Part shown: in pieces, positions 22,861 to 33,471 of the stretch
How positions within the stretch are numbered: the stretch's first letter is position 1
How the letters are laid out: every line of letters starts with the position of its first letter
Origin: Panopea generosa
Lineage: Eukaryota > Mollusca > Bivalvia > Adapedonta > Hiatellidae
Length of the DNA stretch: 64,000 nt
Assembly (NCBI GenBank): GCA_029582155.1
Contig: CM055899.1
Location: 52,782,520-52,846,519 of the forward strand
Direction of reading: 5' to 3'
Translations under genes and position numbers: made by a program
The notes under the pieces: generated by a model
What the model was told of the DNA's origin: nothing
The model's database searches: none
The model's input: the letters and a program-made list of their open reading frames with translations, nothing else

Positions 22861-23224
22861 ACTATAAACTGTTACATCACTGAACATATTTGAAGATTTG
22901 TTGGACCTTGGAACTTCTAAAATGTACATCATATTTATGTTTGGGATCTACTGGAAACCATTGTTCTCTAAATGTTACAATGGCCAGTATATATTTCTGA
23001 TTTGTTGGATTCCAGGGCTGGGAATCTCTGAAATGTTACATTACTTAATTTTTGTTAGGACTAACTTGTGGACTCAAGTCGTCTCTGGAACCCCTTTAAA
23101 TTTATTCGAGTTCAGTCAAGATTTTATTAGCATAAACATATACATGTTCATCGCCATCTATAAGGCTATCTTGGTAGGATAATAATAAATATAACAACAA
23201 ATCCATAAACACTCTACCCGATGC

Positions 23225-23330
23225 CTTTTGTAAAACAACACTCAGTACTGGTTCTACCCAGCAAGCGGACTCGAGAGTGATTCATATAAGCTCTGAGCTT
23301 TCATCGCAATCAAGCTAAAATACATTTTCT
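23225..23330 (+). mobile_element. SINE 3'-body fragment
   Basis: AGCAAGCGGACTCGAGAGTG and ATTCATATAAGCTCTGAGCT match the 3' body of the SINE at 3939-4112. No tRNA head remains. Confidence 0.5.
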
Positions 23331-23874
23331 GTATTTATAAATAGACTTCATAAATATTGAAATAAAACAAGTACAAATTCATTGTGACAATAACAATATT
23401 CAATAATAACTTTTATAAGGTGATTACTGTACACATTGGTAATTTATTTATTAAAGCGACGGGTACAGTACATGTTAGATTTACAACATAAGCCAAAATG
23501 TTAATAAATGTTAAGAAATACTAATGCTTTAATATCAGTTACTATTTTATCAAAATTGCAATCACTCCCAACACAAATATAAAGAAACTTACATGACATT
23601 ATTTAACAAAACAAGAACAAAATAAAATAAATTATAACAGAATTCTGACATGTTTTATTTGGGGGGAAAAATGTCTGTGAAAAAGTGGGGATCACATAAT
23701 AATTCTACATTTCCCATTTTTAATTGTCATGAAGGTTTCCTCTTACCTATACACCCACCCCTAACTGTGAAAATACAGGATCAACACACTGAGTAGAAAA
23801 TTCTTATAAAAGATTCACAATTTTTATCACTGATTTTGGCTTGTAAGCTCTTACCTTTCCTTACAAAGCTCTTC
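23331..23874. other. Intronic AT-rich sequence
   Basis: Nothing supported. Confidence 0.4.
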
Positions 23875-23879
23875 TTACT

Positions 23880-24085
23880 TGTAGATGGGCTCCTATGTAA
23901 ACTCATTGATATTTCTTGTAGTACCAATAGGAGGTTTATATTCATGGGCTCCTATGTAAGCCCATTGATATTTCTTGACATACCAACAGGGGGTTATATT
24001 CATGGGCTCCTATCTAAGCACATTGATATTTCTTGTAGGACCAATAGGGGTTTTATGTTTGAGTGCTCCGATGTAAGCACTGCTT
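23880..24085. repeat. 62-bp tandem repeat, about 3.3 copies
   Basis: GGGCTCCTATGTAA followed by CATTGATATTTCTTG and ACCAATAGG recurs at about 62-base steps (23886, 23946, 24005, 24062). Confidence 0.8.
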
Positions 24086-24164
24086 GACAACATTCAACTC
24101 TTCATTCAAGAAGGTTTAAAAAACATTTCAACAATATGTTATGATAAATTTAATATACCAGCTT

Positions 24165-24680
24165 TGACATCAGCACATTCAATAATTGACATTATTGTTT
24201 ATTAAGCATGGGTTTAAGCACATTAATGGCATTATTGTTTGTAATCAGGGGTTTCAGCATATTAATTGGAATTGTTTATTAATCGGGGGGCCTCGGGACA
24301 TTAATTGGTGTATTGTTTATTAATCATGAGTTTCAACACATAAATGGCATTATTGTTTATTAATCAGTGGAGCGCATGGTCTAGTGGTAGAGCACTGAAC
24401 CCATGATCGGAGGACTTTGGGTTCGATCCACTGCCACGGCTATGTGTGGTGTCCTTGAGCAAGACACGTTTTTTCTGCATATGCTTAGTACTGATTCTAA
24501 CCAGGAAGACTTCGAGCATGATTTGCCTAAGTTGTAAGGACTTGTTTCACAACTGAAGTAAAATATGTAAGTTAAAAAAAAAAAAAATTTGGTTTCAGGA
24601 CATTAATTGGCATTTTTGTTTACAACTCCAGAGTTTCAGCACATTATTTGGCATTTTTAGCTGGTCTTTTTTAAAAAAAA
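24165..24680. repeat. About 48-bp tandem repeat split by a SINE
   Basis: Unit resembles GGTTTCAGCACATTAATTGG plus ATTATTGTTTATTAATCA. Four to five units precede 24367 and two follow 24588; the SINE at 24368-24587 sits between them. Confidence 0.7.
24368..24587 (+). mobile_element. tRNA-derived SINE, family C
   Basis: Head with A box TGGTCTAGTGGTAGAGCAC and B box GGGTTCGATCCAC; body TGTGGTGTCCTTGAGCAAGA and GCTTAGTACTGATTCTAACC; ends in a poly(A)-like run of 14. A second copy is at 42315-42524. The TCCTTGAGCAAGACAC segment resembles the conserved central domain found in several animal SINE superfamilies. Confidence 0.75.
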
Positions 24681-24689
24681 TCCTCATCT

Positions 24690-25145
24690 GTGGAAAAGGA
24701 AATAATGCCAAAGAAAGCAATTTCTACAGGTGCTAGAGTGTACATAAATTCATATAATGCAATATTTGTTCATTTAAGGAGCATAACACCCAACATTAAT
24801 TATCAAATTTAGCCAGTTTCAAGAACTTGTTCAAGATAATATGGTCACATAATAACTGTGCTAAGTTTAATGAAGATCAAATATAAACCTGAGAGTGCAA
24901 GAGTGCACACATCAAATACAGTTTTTGACAATTCAAGGGCCATAACTACTGGCAAAATTTATCTGATTGGCCATTTCAAGGACTATTATTATTACATAAT
25001 AAAATGAAAACTGCAAGTGCTAGATGCACTCAAGGTCAAATAATTTAATTTTTCAAGGACCATAACTCAGACATTAATTACCGATTGGCCAGTTCAAGAA
25101 CTTGTTTAAGATATTACGGTTATATAAGAACTGTAAGTTTGGTGC
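24690..25145. repeat. About 190-bp satellite, left part
   Basis: Repeats of GTGCTAGAGTGCACAC, CAAGGGCCATAACT, GACATTAATTA, GGCCAGTTCAAGAACTTG and GGTTATATAAGAACTGTAAG. The same satellite continues at 28077-28475 on the other side of a LINE fragment. Confidence 0.7.
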
Positions 25146-25331
25146 ACTATTTTAATTGAAAAATCACTAAACGCGGAAGTTATTGATTTTTAATCCGATC
25201 AAAATGGTAGATATATCTTAATAAATTTAGAATTAGAAAAAAACTTTTTTACACTTCTTAATATTTATGCACCAAACGATTTAAGGTTAAGAAACATTTT
25301 TTTCAAATCATTAGACCAGTTATTAAAACAA

Positions 25332-25607
25332 TTGTCTCTCCGTCTAAAATTAGTAGCTGGGGATTATAATCAGACTTTGTCGGATTTAGATAGAAAAAGC
25401 AGAAAGAAAACTTGCGCTCATCAAAAAGAAAATTCCGATTTACACAAAATGATTATTTCACACAAATTAAATGACATTTGGAGAGAAATAAATAAAAATA
25501 AAACTCAATACACATGGAGACGCTTAAATGGTACAGAAAAAAGTAGAATAGATTTCTGGTTAACAGATGCTAACATAAGACCTGCCATACACACAGCAGA
25601 TATATGA
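25332..25607 (+). pseudogene. LINE apurinic-endonuclease-like fragment
   Basis: Residues A-G-D-Y-N-Q-T-L-S-D-L-D-R-K correspond to the conserved G-D-F/Y-N block, and R-I-D-F-W-L to the strand before the catalytic histidine of L1-type EEP endonucleases. The reading frame stops at 25605. The upstream N-I-Y-A-P-N-D block (25260) is in another frame, so at least one frameshift is present. Not functional. Confidence 0.7.
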
Positions 25608-26106
25608 CCTGCTCAAATAAAATATACCGATCACTTAGCTGTTAATAAACCTATCGAACAGAGGCCCTAATTTTTGGAAGATGAATAATACATATTTAAA
25701 AGACAAAGAATATATTAATTTAATAAATAAAACAATAGAGCAATGCTTAACAGATTTCAAACAAAGAGTAAACAACCAAACACTCTGGGATTATTGTAAA
25801 GTTTCATCAAGGAAAAATCTATTATATATGCAAAAATTAAAACAAAAGAAAGAAATAATACTTTAAAAAATTTAGAAAACCGTCTTAAAACTATAATAGA
25901 TTTAGAGAATGAAAATGAAAAAAATGACAAAATTAAAAATGAAAAACAAGCAATTGAAAAGGAAATAGAAAATATTTACAATTTTAAAGTCACAGGAGCA
26001 CAAATAAGGTCACGTACGGAAATTTTAGAAAATGATGAAAAATTATCAAAATTATTTTTAGGTTTAGAAAAATCAAGACAAACACGAAAAGTCATGCATA
26101 GTTTAA

Positions 26107-27894
26107 ATGTTAATGGAGAACGTATCACCGACATCAAAAAAAATTATTAAACAAGAAGTTAATTTTGATAAAAAATTATATTCATCAGACGACATAGATA
26201 CTGATTCGATTGGTTCATATTTAAACAATACCACATTCGAAAGAAAATTATCTTGTGACGAAGCTAAAAGCTGCGACGGTCTTTTAACAATGGAAGAAAT
26301 AACCAAATCAATTTTTGCAATGAAAGCTAATCGGTCACCAGGCTTAAGCGGAATAACAATAGAATTTTATCAGGCTTTCTGGGAGAAAATAAAAGTACTT
26401 GTACTAAATTCTTTAAATGAAGGTTTCGTCAGGGGTGAACTCTCACAACTTCAAAAACAAGGGGTACTTTCTTTACTTTATAAAAAAGGTGACCCTGAAA
26501 AATTGGAAAATTGGCGTCCTATATCATTACTTAACACAGATTACAAAATTGCTACACGTGCACTTGCAATGCATTTACAAAAAGTTTTACCTAGCATTAT
26601 AAGTATGGACCAACAGGGGTACTTAAAAAATAGGTTTATTGGCTACAATATTAGGCAAATACAAGATATAATAGACTATACTGAAAAACTAGACATCGAA
26701 GGAGCAATTTTGTTTCTCGATTTCAGAAAAGCTTTTGACACAGTTAGTTGGAATTTTTTATTTGCTGTTTTAAAACATTTCGGATTCAATGCATCTTTTA
26801 CTTCATTAGTCAGAACTATTTATAATAACTGTTCATCCTGCATAATGAATAATGGCTGGAAGTCGGACTTCTTCTTTTTATATAGAGGATTAAAACAAGG
26901 CTGTCCGAACTCTGCTCTAATTTTTATTATAGTAGCCGAAATTATGGCTGTTAATATACGTAACAATGATGCAATTCAAGGCATAAAATTTCAACACAAT
27001 AACTGTATTAAAAAAATTAAAATAACGCAATTAGCGGACGATACAACTATTTTTCTTGGATCAAAAAATGAAATCATAACAGCTTTAAATATCATAGAAA
27101 ACTTTGGCAAACAATCGGGATTAGTTCTTAATCATGGAAAAACAGAAGGGATATAAGTAGGTAAATTAAAAAACTGTGTAGACAAAATTGGAAATATTAA
27201 TTGGGCTCAAAAACCTATCAAAGCTTTAGGCACTTATTTTGGCCGCAACAAAACTGAATGCAATTCACTTAACTGGGAAAGAAAAATAATTGACAGTGAA
27301 AATTTAATAAACAAATGGCTTAAACGAAATTTAACATTTTTCGGAAAGATAAAAGTTATTAAAACATTAATTATGCCAAAATTTGTATACTTGGTACAAT
27401 CCTCTAAAACACCACTCGATAAAATAAAAAAAATTGACTCGTATATTTATAAATTCTTATGGCATGGGAAACGTGAAAAAATAAAACGAACAACACTGAT
27501 AGGACAAAAAAATCAAGGTGGACTAGATATGCTTGACACCACATCACTCTTTAAATCCCTTAAAGTAAAATGGATAAAAAAACTAACAGAGAAAGATGAA
27601 GCAAACTGGAAAATACTGCCTAACTATTTTTTAAAAGATTTCGGAAACAACTTTCTTATATTCAATATGAATTTAGGTAATCTGAAAAACATAAAAAATT
27701 ACGATAATCTTTCAATACCGGATTTTAATATAGACATTATTGAAACGTGGTTAGATATTAAAAGAGGAGAAAATACAAAAAGCAAAACGTTTGAACAAAT
27801 TCGAAAACAAATCATATGGGGTAATCAAGAAATTATGTTTTTTAAAAAATGCTTGGTCTTCAAAGAATGGATTAAATCCGGAATTCCCTTATAA
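26107..27894 (+). pseudogene. Reverse transcriptase of the L1/Tx1-like LINE, interrupted
   Basis: Contains, in order: M-K-A-N-R-S-P-G-L-S-G (RT block with the conserved S-P-G-x-D/S-G), L-E-N-W-R-P-I-S-L-L-N-T-D-Y-K, D-Q-Q-G-Y-L-K-N-R, F-L-D-F-R-K-A-F-D (first catalytic Asp), G-L-K-Q-G-C-P-N-S-A-L (block 4) and L-A-D-D-T (catalytic pair, 27031-27045). A TAA at 27154-27156 interrupts it; the connection region resumes at 27157 in the same frame (G-T-Y-F-G, F-L-W-H-G-K-R) and runs to 27894, after which a frameshift leads to a last fragment ending at 28076. The upstream linker at 25860-26100 is in a different frame. L1/Tx1 affinity rests on L-A-D-D and F-L-W-x-G-K; moderately sure. Confidence 0.85.
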
Positions 27895-28076
27895 ATGACA
27901 TTATCGATAATAACGGCGAAATAAGTGAAGATATAATTTACAAAAAATTAAAAAACAAACATAACTGGATTACGGAATTAAGTAGATTGAAACAAGCAAT
28001 ACCTACCTCATGGAAAACTATTTTAAAATCGCATTGTTCTATACGATCAAAAGTAAAAACAAACCTAACTCTATAA

Positions 28077-28475
28077 ACTTGTCACAAGATGTTATGGTTA
28101 TATAAGAACTGTAAGGTCAAATATTGAATGTTTAAAGGGCCTTAATGCTGTCATTAATAATCTTGATTTGGCCAGTTAAAGAACTTGTCACAAGATGTTA
28201 TGGTTATATAACTACTGTGTAAGTTTGATAAGGATCAAAAGTTGGTTGAGAATCATATGAAAAATGCAGGTGCTAGAGTGCACACAAGGTCAAATCAAGT
28301 AATTCATTTTTTAACGTTTCAAGGGCCATAATGCTGACATTAATAAACCAATTTGGCCAGTTCAAGAACTTGCCCAAGATATAATGATTATATAACTACT
28401 ACAAATGTATATAAGTTAAGTGATGATCCAATGAGAAATGTGTGTGCTAGAGTGCACACAACAAAAAAGTTAACA
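28077..28475. repeat. About 190-bp satellite, right part
   Basis: Carries the same AGAACTTGTCACAAGATGTT, GGTTATATAA and GTGCTAGAGTGCACAC phrases as 24690-25145. Confidence 0.7.
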
Positions 28476-28529
28476 AAACGACGAGCACCAGGCGATCAGA
28501 ATAACTCACCTTGAGCCTGGTGTTGTCGT

Positions 28530-30080
28530 TGTAGTTCGCTGGTTAAAGTTATGGTAAGCTTGGCTTTTTCTCTCTTTCTGTACAAAATACCCAAGTTAGT
28601 GACAAAACTTCATAAGCACGTTCATATCATATTTTACAATTAATGAATAAAGCTTAAGTTACCTAAATGTTTATACTTGCTCTAAAACCTTAGTTTAAAA
28701 ATAAATCTATTTTGTTTTTAAGTAATATGTATTGATTCTGTAAATTGATCATCATTTTAAAAAAATTACATCACTGACCTTGACCTTCATAATGGACATG
28801 GGAAATACTTGCATTGTCAGGTTTAAGTTTAATGTAATGTTTAGCTCAGCTTTTGCTGTTTCTGAAAAAAACTGTTCTAATGACTTAACTTCATAAACAC
28901 ATTAATATTATCTTATACAAATAATTTATATAGTTAACTTACATGACTTTCCATACATTACCCTTTAAAACCTTAAGTTAAAGTTTTTTGTTAAGCTTCA
29001 GTTTGAATATTTTTTAATATAATAGTATTGATTCTATAAACTGATCACTATCATTTTAAAAAAGTTTATATCACTGACCTTGACCTTCATAATTGACTTT
29101 GTTAAAACTTGTATATCGCTAAGTAACTTTAGTTTAAAAAGCCCATGTGGTTCCGGCTTAAAATAGAATCACTGCCGATCTCTGCAGAGGGGTAGGAATC
29201 CTCTGAATGGGTGTCGTGTTCATTTTATCATTTTTTGTCATGTTCACTATTGGGTTAAATTATCAATATGTGTGGTTTCAGGGGGCCATATGAGTGATGG
29301 CAAGAATAGGACAACTGTGGCTCATGCATGTCGTAAGAAGCGACAATTTGAGTAATATGATAGAATTTGCTGAAACTCTGCAGTTCTGCAGGTATCAAGG
29401 TTCTAGGTTCATTCTGCATATTCATTTGTTGGTGTTTTTTTGTTTAAATCTGTATGTTAATTTGTTGTTTTTGTACATGTAGAGTGAAACTGGAATCTTC
29501 CTTCCTGTTGGTGTCGAATAACCTATAATGTGTTGGTACGCCGTAAAACTCTGTTCATTCATTCATTCTTTAGTTTAAATACTTTAGGCTCTACAACCTT
29601 AGTTTAAAATTCTTTGATTCTTTTAAAAATCTGTTTTGTATTTAGCTTGTCTTTTAAATAAACAGGAAGAGCTATTGTCATGATGTCGGCGGCGTCATCG
29701 TCGTCGTCCGCTGGTTAAAGTTTTCGCTGTTTCTGAACAAACTACTCCTATTATGGTGACTAAACTTCATAAACAAATTCATATGTTATAGAAACAATGA
29801 ATATAGCCAACTTACCTAAATTTCCATACTTAGGACTTAAAACTTTAGGTTCAAGTTTTTTGTTTAGCTCTGGTTTAGTTAAAGTTTTATGTTTAGCTAA
29901 GCTTTTTGTGTTTGTAAACAAACTACTCGGGTTTTGGTGACTAAACTTCATAAACACATTCATATTATGTTATAGAAACAATGTATATAGCTAACTTACC
30001 TAATCGTCCATACTCTGGGCTTGAAACCTTTGGTTAAAGTTTTTTGTTTTGATAGCTCGGTTTTGAATTTATTTGTTTAT
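28530..30080. repeat. Degenerate about 295-bp repeats
   Basis: AACTTCATAAACACATTCATAT, CTAACTTACCTAA, ACCTTAGTTTAAA and CACTGACCTTGACCTTCATAAT recur near 28600, 28890, 29765 and 29945. They are interrupted at about 29135-29560 by another dispersed element. Confidence 0.5.
29135..29565 (+). repeat. Dispersed element ending in (ATTC)n
   Basis: CATGTGGTTCCGGCTTAAAA at the start, GGGCCATATGAGTGATGGC and CATGTCGTAAGAAGCGAC inside, and GGTACGCCGTAAAACTCTG followed by TTCATTCATTCATTC at the end. The tail style suggests a SINE or LINE-derived element; family not identified. Confidence 0.4.
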
Positions 30081-30084
30081 TATT

Positions 30085-31050
30085 TTATTTTTTTTTGTAT
30101 TAAATCAAATAAATATTCTTCCCCATTTCAACTTTGTAACAGACCCCCAGACCATCACCCCTCCCCCTCCTCCTCCCCCCCCCCCTCCCCCTCCCCCTCC
30201 CCCTCCCCCCCCCATTTTTTTATTTTAAATCAAATACTCTTCGCCATATCAACTTTGTTACCGACCCAAAGACACTCACCTCTACATCTACCCACCCCCC
30301 ACCCATACCCGGCTTTTTTTTTTTTTTTTTTTTTAAATTTTGTATTGTATTAAATCAAATACTCTGCCTCATTTCAACTTTGTTACCAATTCAAGACCAT
30401 CAACCCTACCCTCCCATTTTTGTTTTGTTTTGTATTAAATCAAATACTCTGTGTCATTTCAACTTTGTTACCAACTCAGACCATTACCCTCCCCCTCCCT
30501 CCCATTTTTTTTTTAAATTTTGTTTTGTATTAAATCAAATACTCTGCTTCATTTCAATTTTCTTACCGACTCAAAGAACATCACCCCTACCCCCACCCCC
30601 ACCATTTTTTTATTTTTTTTTTGTTTTTGTTTTAAATCAAATAATCTTCGCCATTTCAACTTTGTTACCGACCCAAGACCCTCACCTCTACAACTTCCCC
30701 CCACCCCCACCCATACCCGCCCATTGTTTGTTTTTTTTAAATTTTGTTTTGTATTAAATCAAATACTCTGCCTCATTTCAACTTTGTTACCGACTCAAAG
30801 ACAATCAACCCTACCCTCCCTCTCCCCCTTTTTTTTAATTTTTGTTTTTGTTTTAAATCAAAATACTCTTCACCATTTCAACTTTGTTACCGAACCCAAG
30901 ACCCTCACCTCTACATCTCCCCCCCCCCCCTCCCATACCCACCCATGTTGTTTTTTTTTAAATTTTGTTTTGTATTAAATCAAAACTTTGCCTCATTTCA
31001 ACTTTGATACCGACTCAAAGACCCTCATCCTTACCCAACCCCCATCCCTG
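30085..31050. repeat. T/C-rich tandem repeat, 84-120 bp, about 9 copies
   Basis: Each unit has TAAATCAAATACTCTG, CCTCATTTCAACTTTGTTACC, then a C-rich run and a T-run. ORFs of 87-152 codons across it are made only of these phrases. 30158-30213 is an almost pure C/T tract. Confidence 0.85.
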
Positions 31051-31059
31051 CCCATTTGT

Positions 31060-31660
31060 ATAGTTGAGTTAACGCTGTTCTTCGACATCTGAATTTGTTG
31101 ACCTACTTAATAGATTTGGAAAAAAGATGAGCATCTGCACCTGCTTGTGGTGCTCATGTTTAGTAACAAGTATTGATTCCTTAAACTGATCACCATCATG
31201 TTGAAAAATTTTCTTACTTCATCAACCTTGACTTACTTAATGGACCTAGTTAATACTTGCATTGTCCAGTTAAAGTTCTATGTATAACTAAGCTTTAGGG
31301 TCTCAATCATTATAGAGTAACAGTTTTTTGTTTAGCTCTGGTTGAACTTTTTTTTAGATTTATTTTGTTTTTCAGTAATATGCTAGAATAGTCGAGTTAT
31401 TGCATTTTTAAACTAATCACCGTCATGTTTAAAAAGTTTACTTCACTGACTTTGACTTACTTCAAATATTTGGAAGAAAGACGAGCGTCTGCACCCCTTT
31501 GTGGTGCTCTTGCTTCAAACAGAAAGCTCCTGCACTTCATCTCAATAACTGCTCATTGGATTTTGATCAAACATTGTAGAAAGTGTTATAAAGTCCCATT
31601 GTGGATACTGGTATCACATCGGGAATCCAGTATGATGATATTTAAGAGTTATGCCCCTTT
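31060..31660. repeat. Degenerate repeat, continuing the 28.5-30 kb type
   Basis: AACTGATCACCATCATG and GAAAGACGAGCGTCTGCACC / GATGAGCATCTGCACCTGC recur about 350 bases apart. Confidence 0.4.
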
Positions 31661-33050
31661 CAATTTCTTGTACTATTAATCTTGTCTGTGTTTCACCTCT
31701 TTCACCATTCATTAGATTTTGATTAAACATAGGAAGTGTTAAATAGAAGTGTTTTTTTTTACACAAGCCTTCCCAGTTATCAAACCCAACTACAATTACT
31801 AAATTATGTAAGTCTTGCATGAATATAATGCAAATTATTGCTCTTGTTTGACTTCGAAATTCTGATTAAAGTTTTGTGTCCATATCTCATCAACCACTTA
31901 ATGTATTTGATTGAATTTTTACACAAGCCTTCCTAGTCATCAAACCTGCCACAATAACTAAGTAAGATAACTCTTGCATGAATATAATGCAAATTATTGC
32001 TCTTGTTTGACTTAGAAAATCTGGTTAAAGTTTTGCATGCAAGTACCATCAAGTTCATATCTCACCAACTACTCAATTTATTTGATTAAAACTCCAGACA
32101 CCACAGCGTGGTGTAGTGGTAGAGCATCCGCCTCGCATGCAGAAGGTCGTGGGTTTACTCCCCGGCCAGGTCATACCAAAGACTTTAAAAATGGTACTAG
32201 AAGCTTCTTCGCTCGACGCTCAGCATTAAGAGGAGAGTTCTAGGTCTGGTTGACCCGGTGTCAGTATAATGTGACTGGGTGGGGAATCATACCATGTGTC
32301 TGCGGCATGATACTCCAATGTGACAGCGCTTAGAATACTGTCTCAAGTAGACACCGTTGTGATATGCCTGAAAAATTGTTGAAAGCGACACTAAACACCA
32401 TACAACAATAACATAAAACTCCAGACATGACTTTCCAGTCATCAAACTTACTATAATAGTGAAAGTTATATATCTTTTGCCTGAATATAATGCAAGTTAA
32501 TGGTCTTTGTTTGACTTTTGAAATTCTAGTTAAAGTTTTGCATACAAGTACCATCGAGTCCCTTTCTCAGTAAACATTTCATGAATTATTGATTGGCACT
32601 TCTGGTGAGACTTTTCACCCATCAAACCAACTAAATGAACTAACATTGAATTTTGGTTAAAGTTGTGTGCAAGTACCATCAAGTCCATATCACATCAACC
32701 ACTCAATCAATGTATTTGGCTGATATTACATATGATTTTGTAGTCCTGATACCAACTAAATTAATCAAGTGAGATAACTCTTGCCAGATTTATTTTGCAA
32801 ATTAGGCCCTTTGTTTGACTTAGAAATTCTATAACTCAGCAATCACTGTATGTATTGGATTGAAACTTCATACAAGGTATTGCAGTTAGACCTACTCAAT
32901 TTTGTTAGATAACTCTTGTTTGCTTGACTTTGTCATCAGTCTCAATCAAATTTGTACTTTTGTAACAAATATTTGAATAGTCAAGTTTGCTGTCCCTCTG
33001 ACAGCTCTTAAACATAGGAAGTGTTAACTAGAAGTCTTCTTGTGCATATA
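31660..33050. repeat. About 170-bp degenerate tandem repeat
   Basis: CTTGCATGAATATAATGCAA, GCTCTTGTTTGACTT, AAATTCTGATTAAAGTTTTG, CATATCTCATCAACCACT and CCTTCCTAGTCATCAAAC recur about every 160-175 bases from 31680 to about 32900. A SINE interrupts it at 32101-32413. Confidence 0.65.
32101..32413 (+). mobile_element. tRNA-derived SINE, family D, with 14-bp target duplication
   Basis: Head with A box GCGTGGTGTAGTGGTAGAGC and B box GTGGGTTTACTCCCC; body GACCCGGTGTCAGTATAATG and GTGACTGGGTGGGGAATCAT; end AGTAGACACCGTTGTGATAT then TTGTTGAAAGCGACACTAAA. TAAAACTCCAGACA flanks it at 32087-32100 and 32414-32427. The body matches what I remember of a SINE widespread in bivalve genomes; the name would need a Repbase comparison. 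Confidence 0.85.
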
Positions 33051-33213
33051 ATTGTGGTATTCTAGTGTGATGGTTTTATATCTTTGATTAAAAGAAAATC
33101 TGGGTAACTTGTTGGGTAAATAATTACTATATCTAAACAGTAAGATTACATATTGAAATTGATTTCGATTTTGAAAGTTTTATTCTTACCAATATTTTAT
33201 TTTCTCTTTTCAG

Positions 33214-33465
33214 TTTGCCGGTGATGCCCTTCCAGCAGCTGAGAGGTACGTTGTGCCTTGTATGGCGCCTGTTTGTGCGGTACTACCTGACCAACTCGCG
33301 TCCCCTCCCGTGTCTCTGAGACGCTCTCGCAGAGTGCCTAGACTACCTGTCCGGTACACCGATGTCCCAGTTAGGAAGGTTAAGGAACCTGTACTGAACG
33401 CTCCTGTGGAGATTCGTACCAGGTCAGGTCGGGTAGTTCGCCGTCCAGAGAGGCTGTCTTACTAG
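33214..33465 (+). CDS. Unknown three-exon gene, exon 3 (basic C-terminus)
   Basis: Follows a strong polypyrimidine acceptor (TTTTCTCTTTTCAG) and continues the phase-0 frame for 83 residues to TAG at 33463-33465. The start, F-A-G-D-A-L-P-A-A-E-R-Y, is neutral; the rest is Arg-rich. Two related motifs stand out: R-R-S-R-R-V-P-R-L-P-V-R-Y and T-R-S-G-R-V-V-R-R-P-E-R-L-S-Y, both fitting R-S-x-R-V-x-R-x-P-x-R followed by Tyr at a slightly variable distance. Similar R-R-S-x-R-x-R-x-P-x-R-Y strings occur near the ends of LTR-retrotransposon polyproteins, so an origin from such an element is possible but unproven. A decayed copy of the exon lies just downstream. No AATAAA is obvious before the poly(A) tract at 33745. 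Confidence 0.6.
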   Translation, partial: FAGDALPAAERYVVPCMAPVCAVLPDQLASPPVSLRRSRRVPRLPVRYTDVPVRKVKEPVLNAPVEIRTRSGRVVRRPERLSY

Positions 33466-33471
33466 ATCAGG

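Larger units (their letters stand above)
25150..28076 (+). mobile_element. L1/Tx1-like LINE fragment, truncated at both ends
   Basis: Endonuclease remains at 25260-25600 (N-I-Y-A-P-N-D, A-G-D-Y-N-Q-T-L, S-R-I-D-F-W-L), then a Lys/Glu-rich linker, reverse transcriptase at 26107-27156 and connection sequence to 28076. There is no poly(A) or 3' UTR, and the N-terminus is missing. It sits directly between two parts of the same satellite. Confidence 0.85.
21669..33213 (+). other. Intron 2 of the unknown gene, 11.5 kb of repeats
   Basis: Donor GTAAAT at 21669 and acceptor TTTTCTCTTTTCAG at 33213. It contains tandem arrays (52, 62, about 48, about 190, about 295, 84-120 and about 170 bp), an L1/Tx1-like LINE fragment and SINEs, all listed separately. 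The unannotated stretches 21830-22550 and 22861-23225 show no recognisable feature. Confidence 0.5.

Noticed and set aside
24368..24440. tRNA genes at 24368, 32101, 42315, 10671-10742 and in SINE A heads
   Set aside because: A and B boxes are present, but anticodon and acceptor stems are broken and each head is fused to a SINE body, often with target duplications.
30021..31007. Overlapping ORFs of 87-152 codons, Pro/Phe-rich
   Set aside because: Made only of a T/C-rich tandem repeat; no exon signals.
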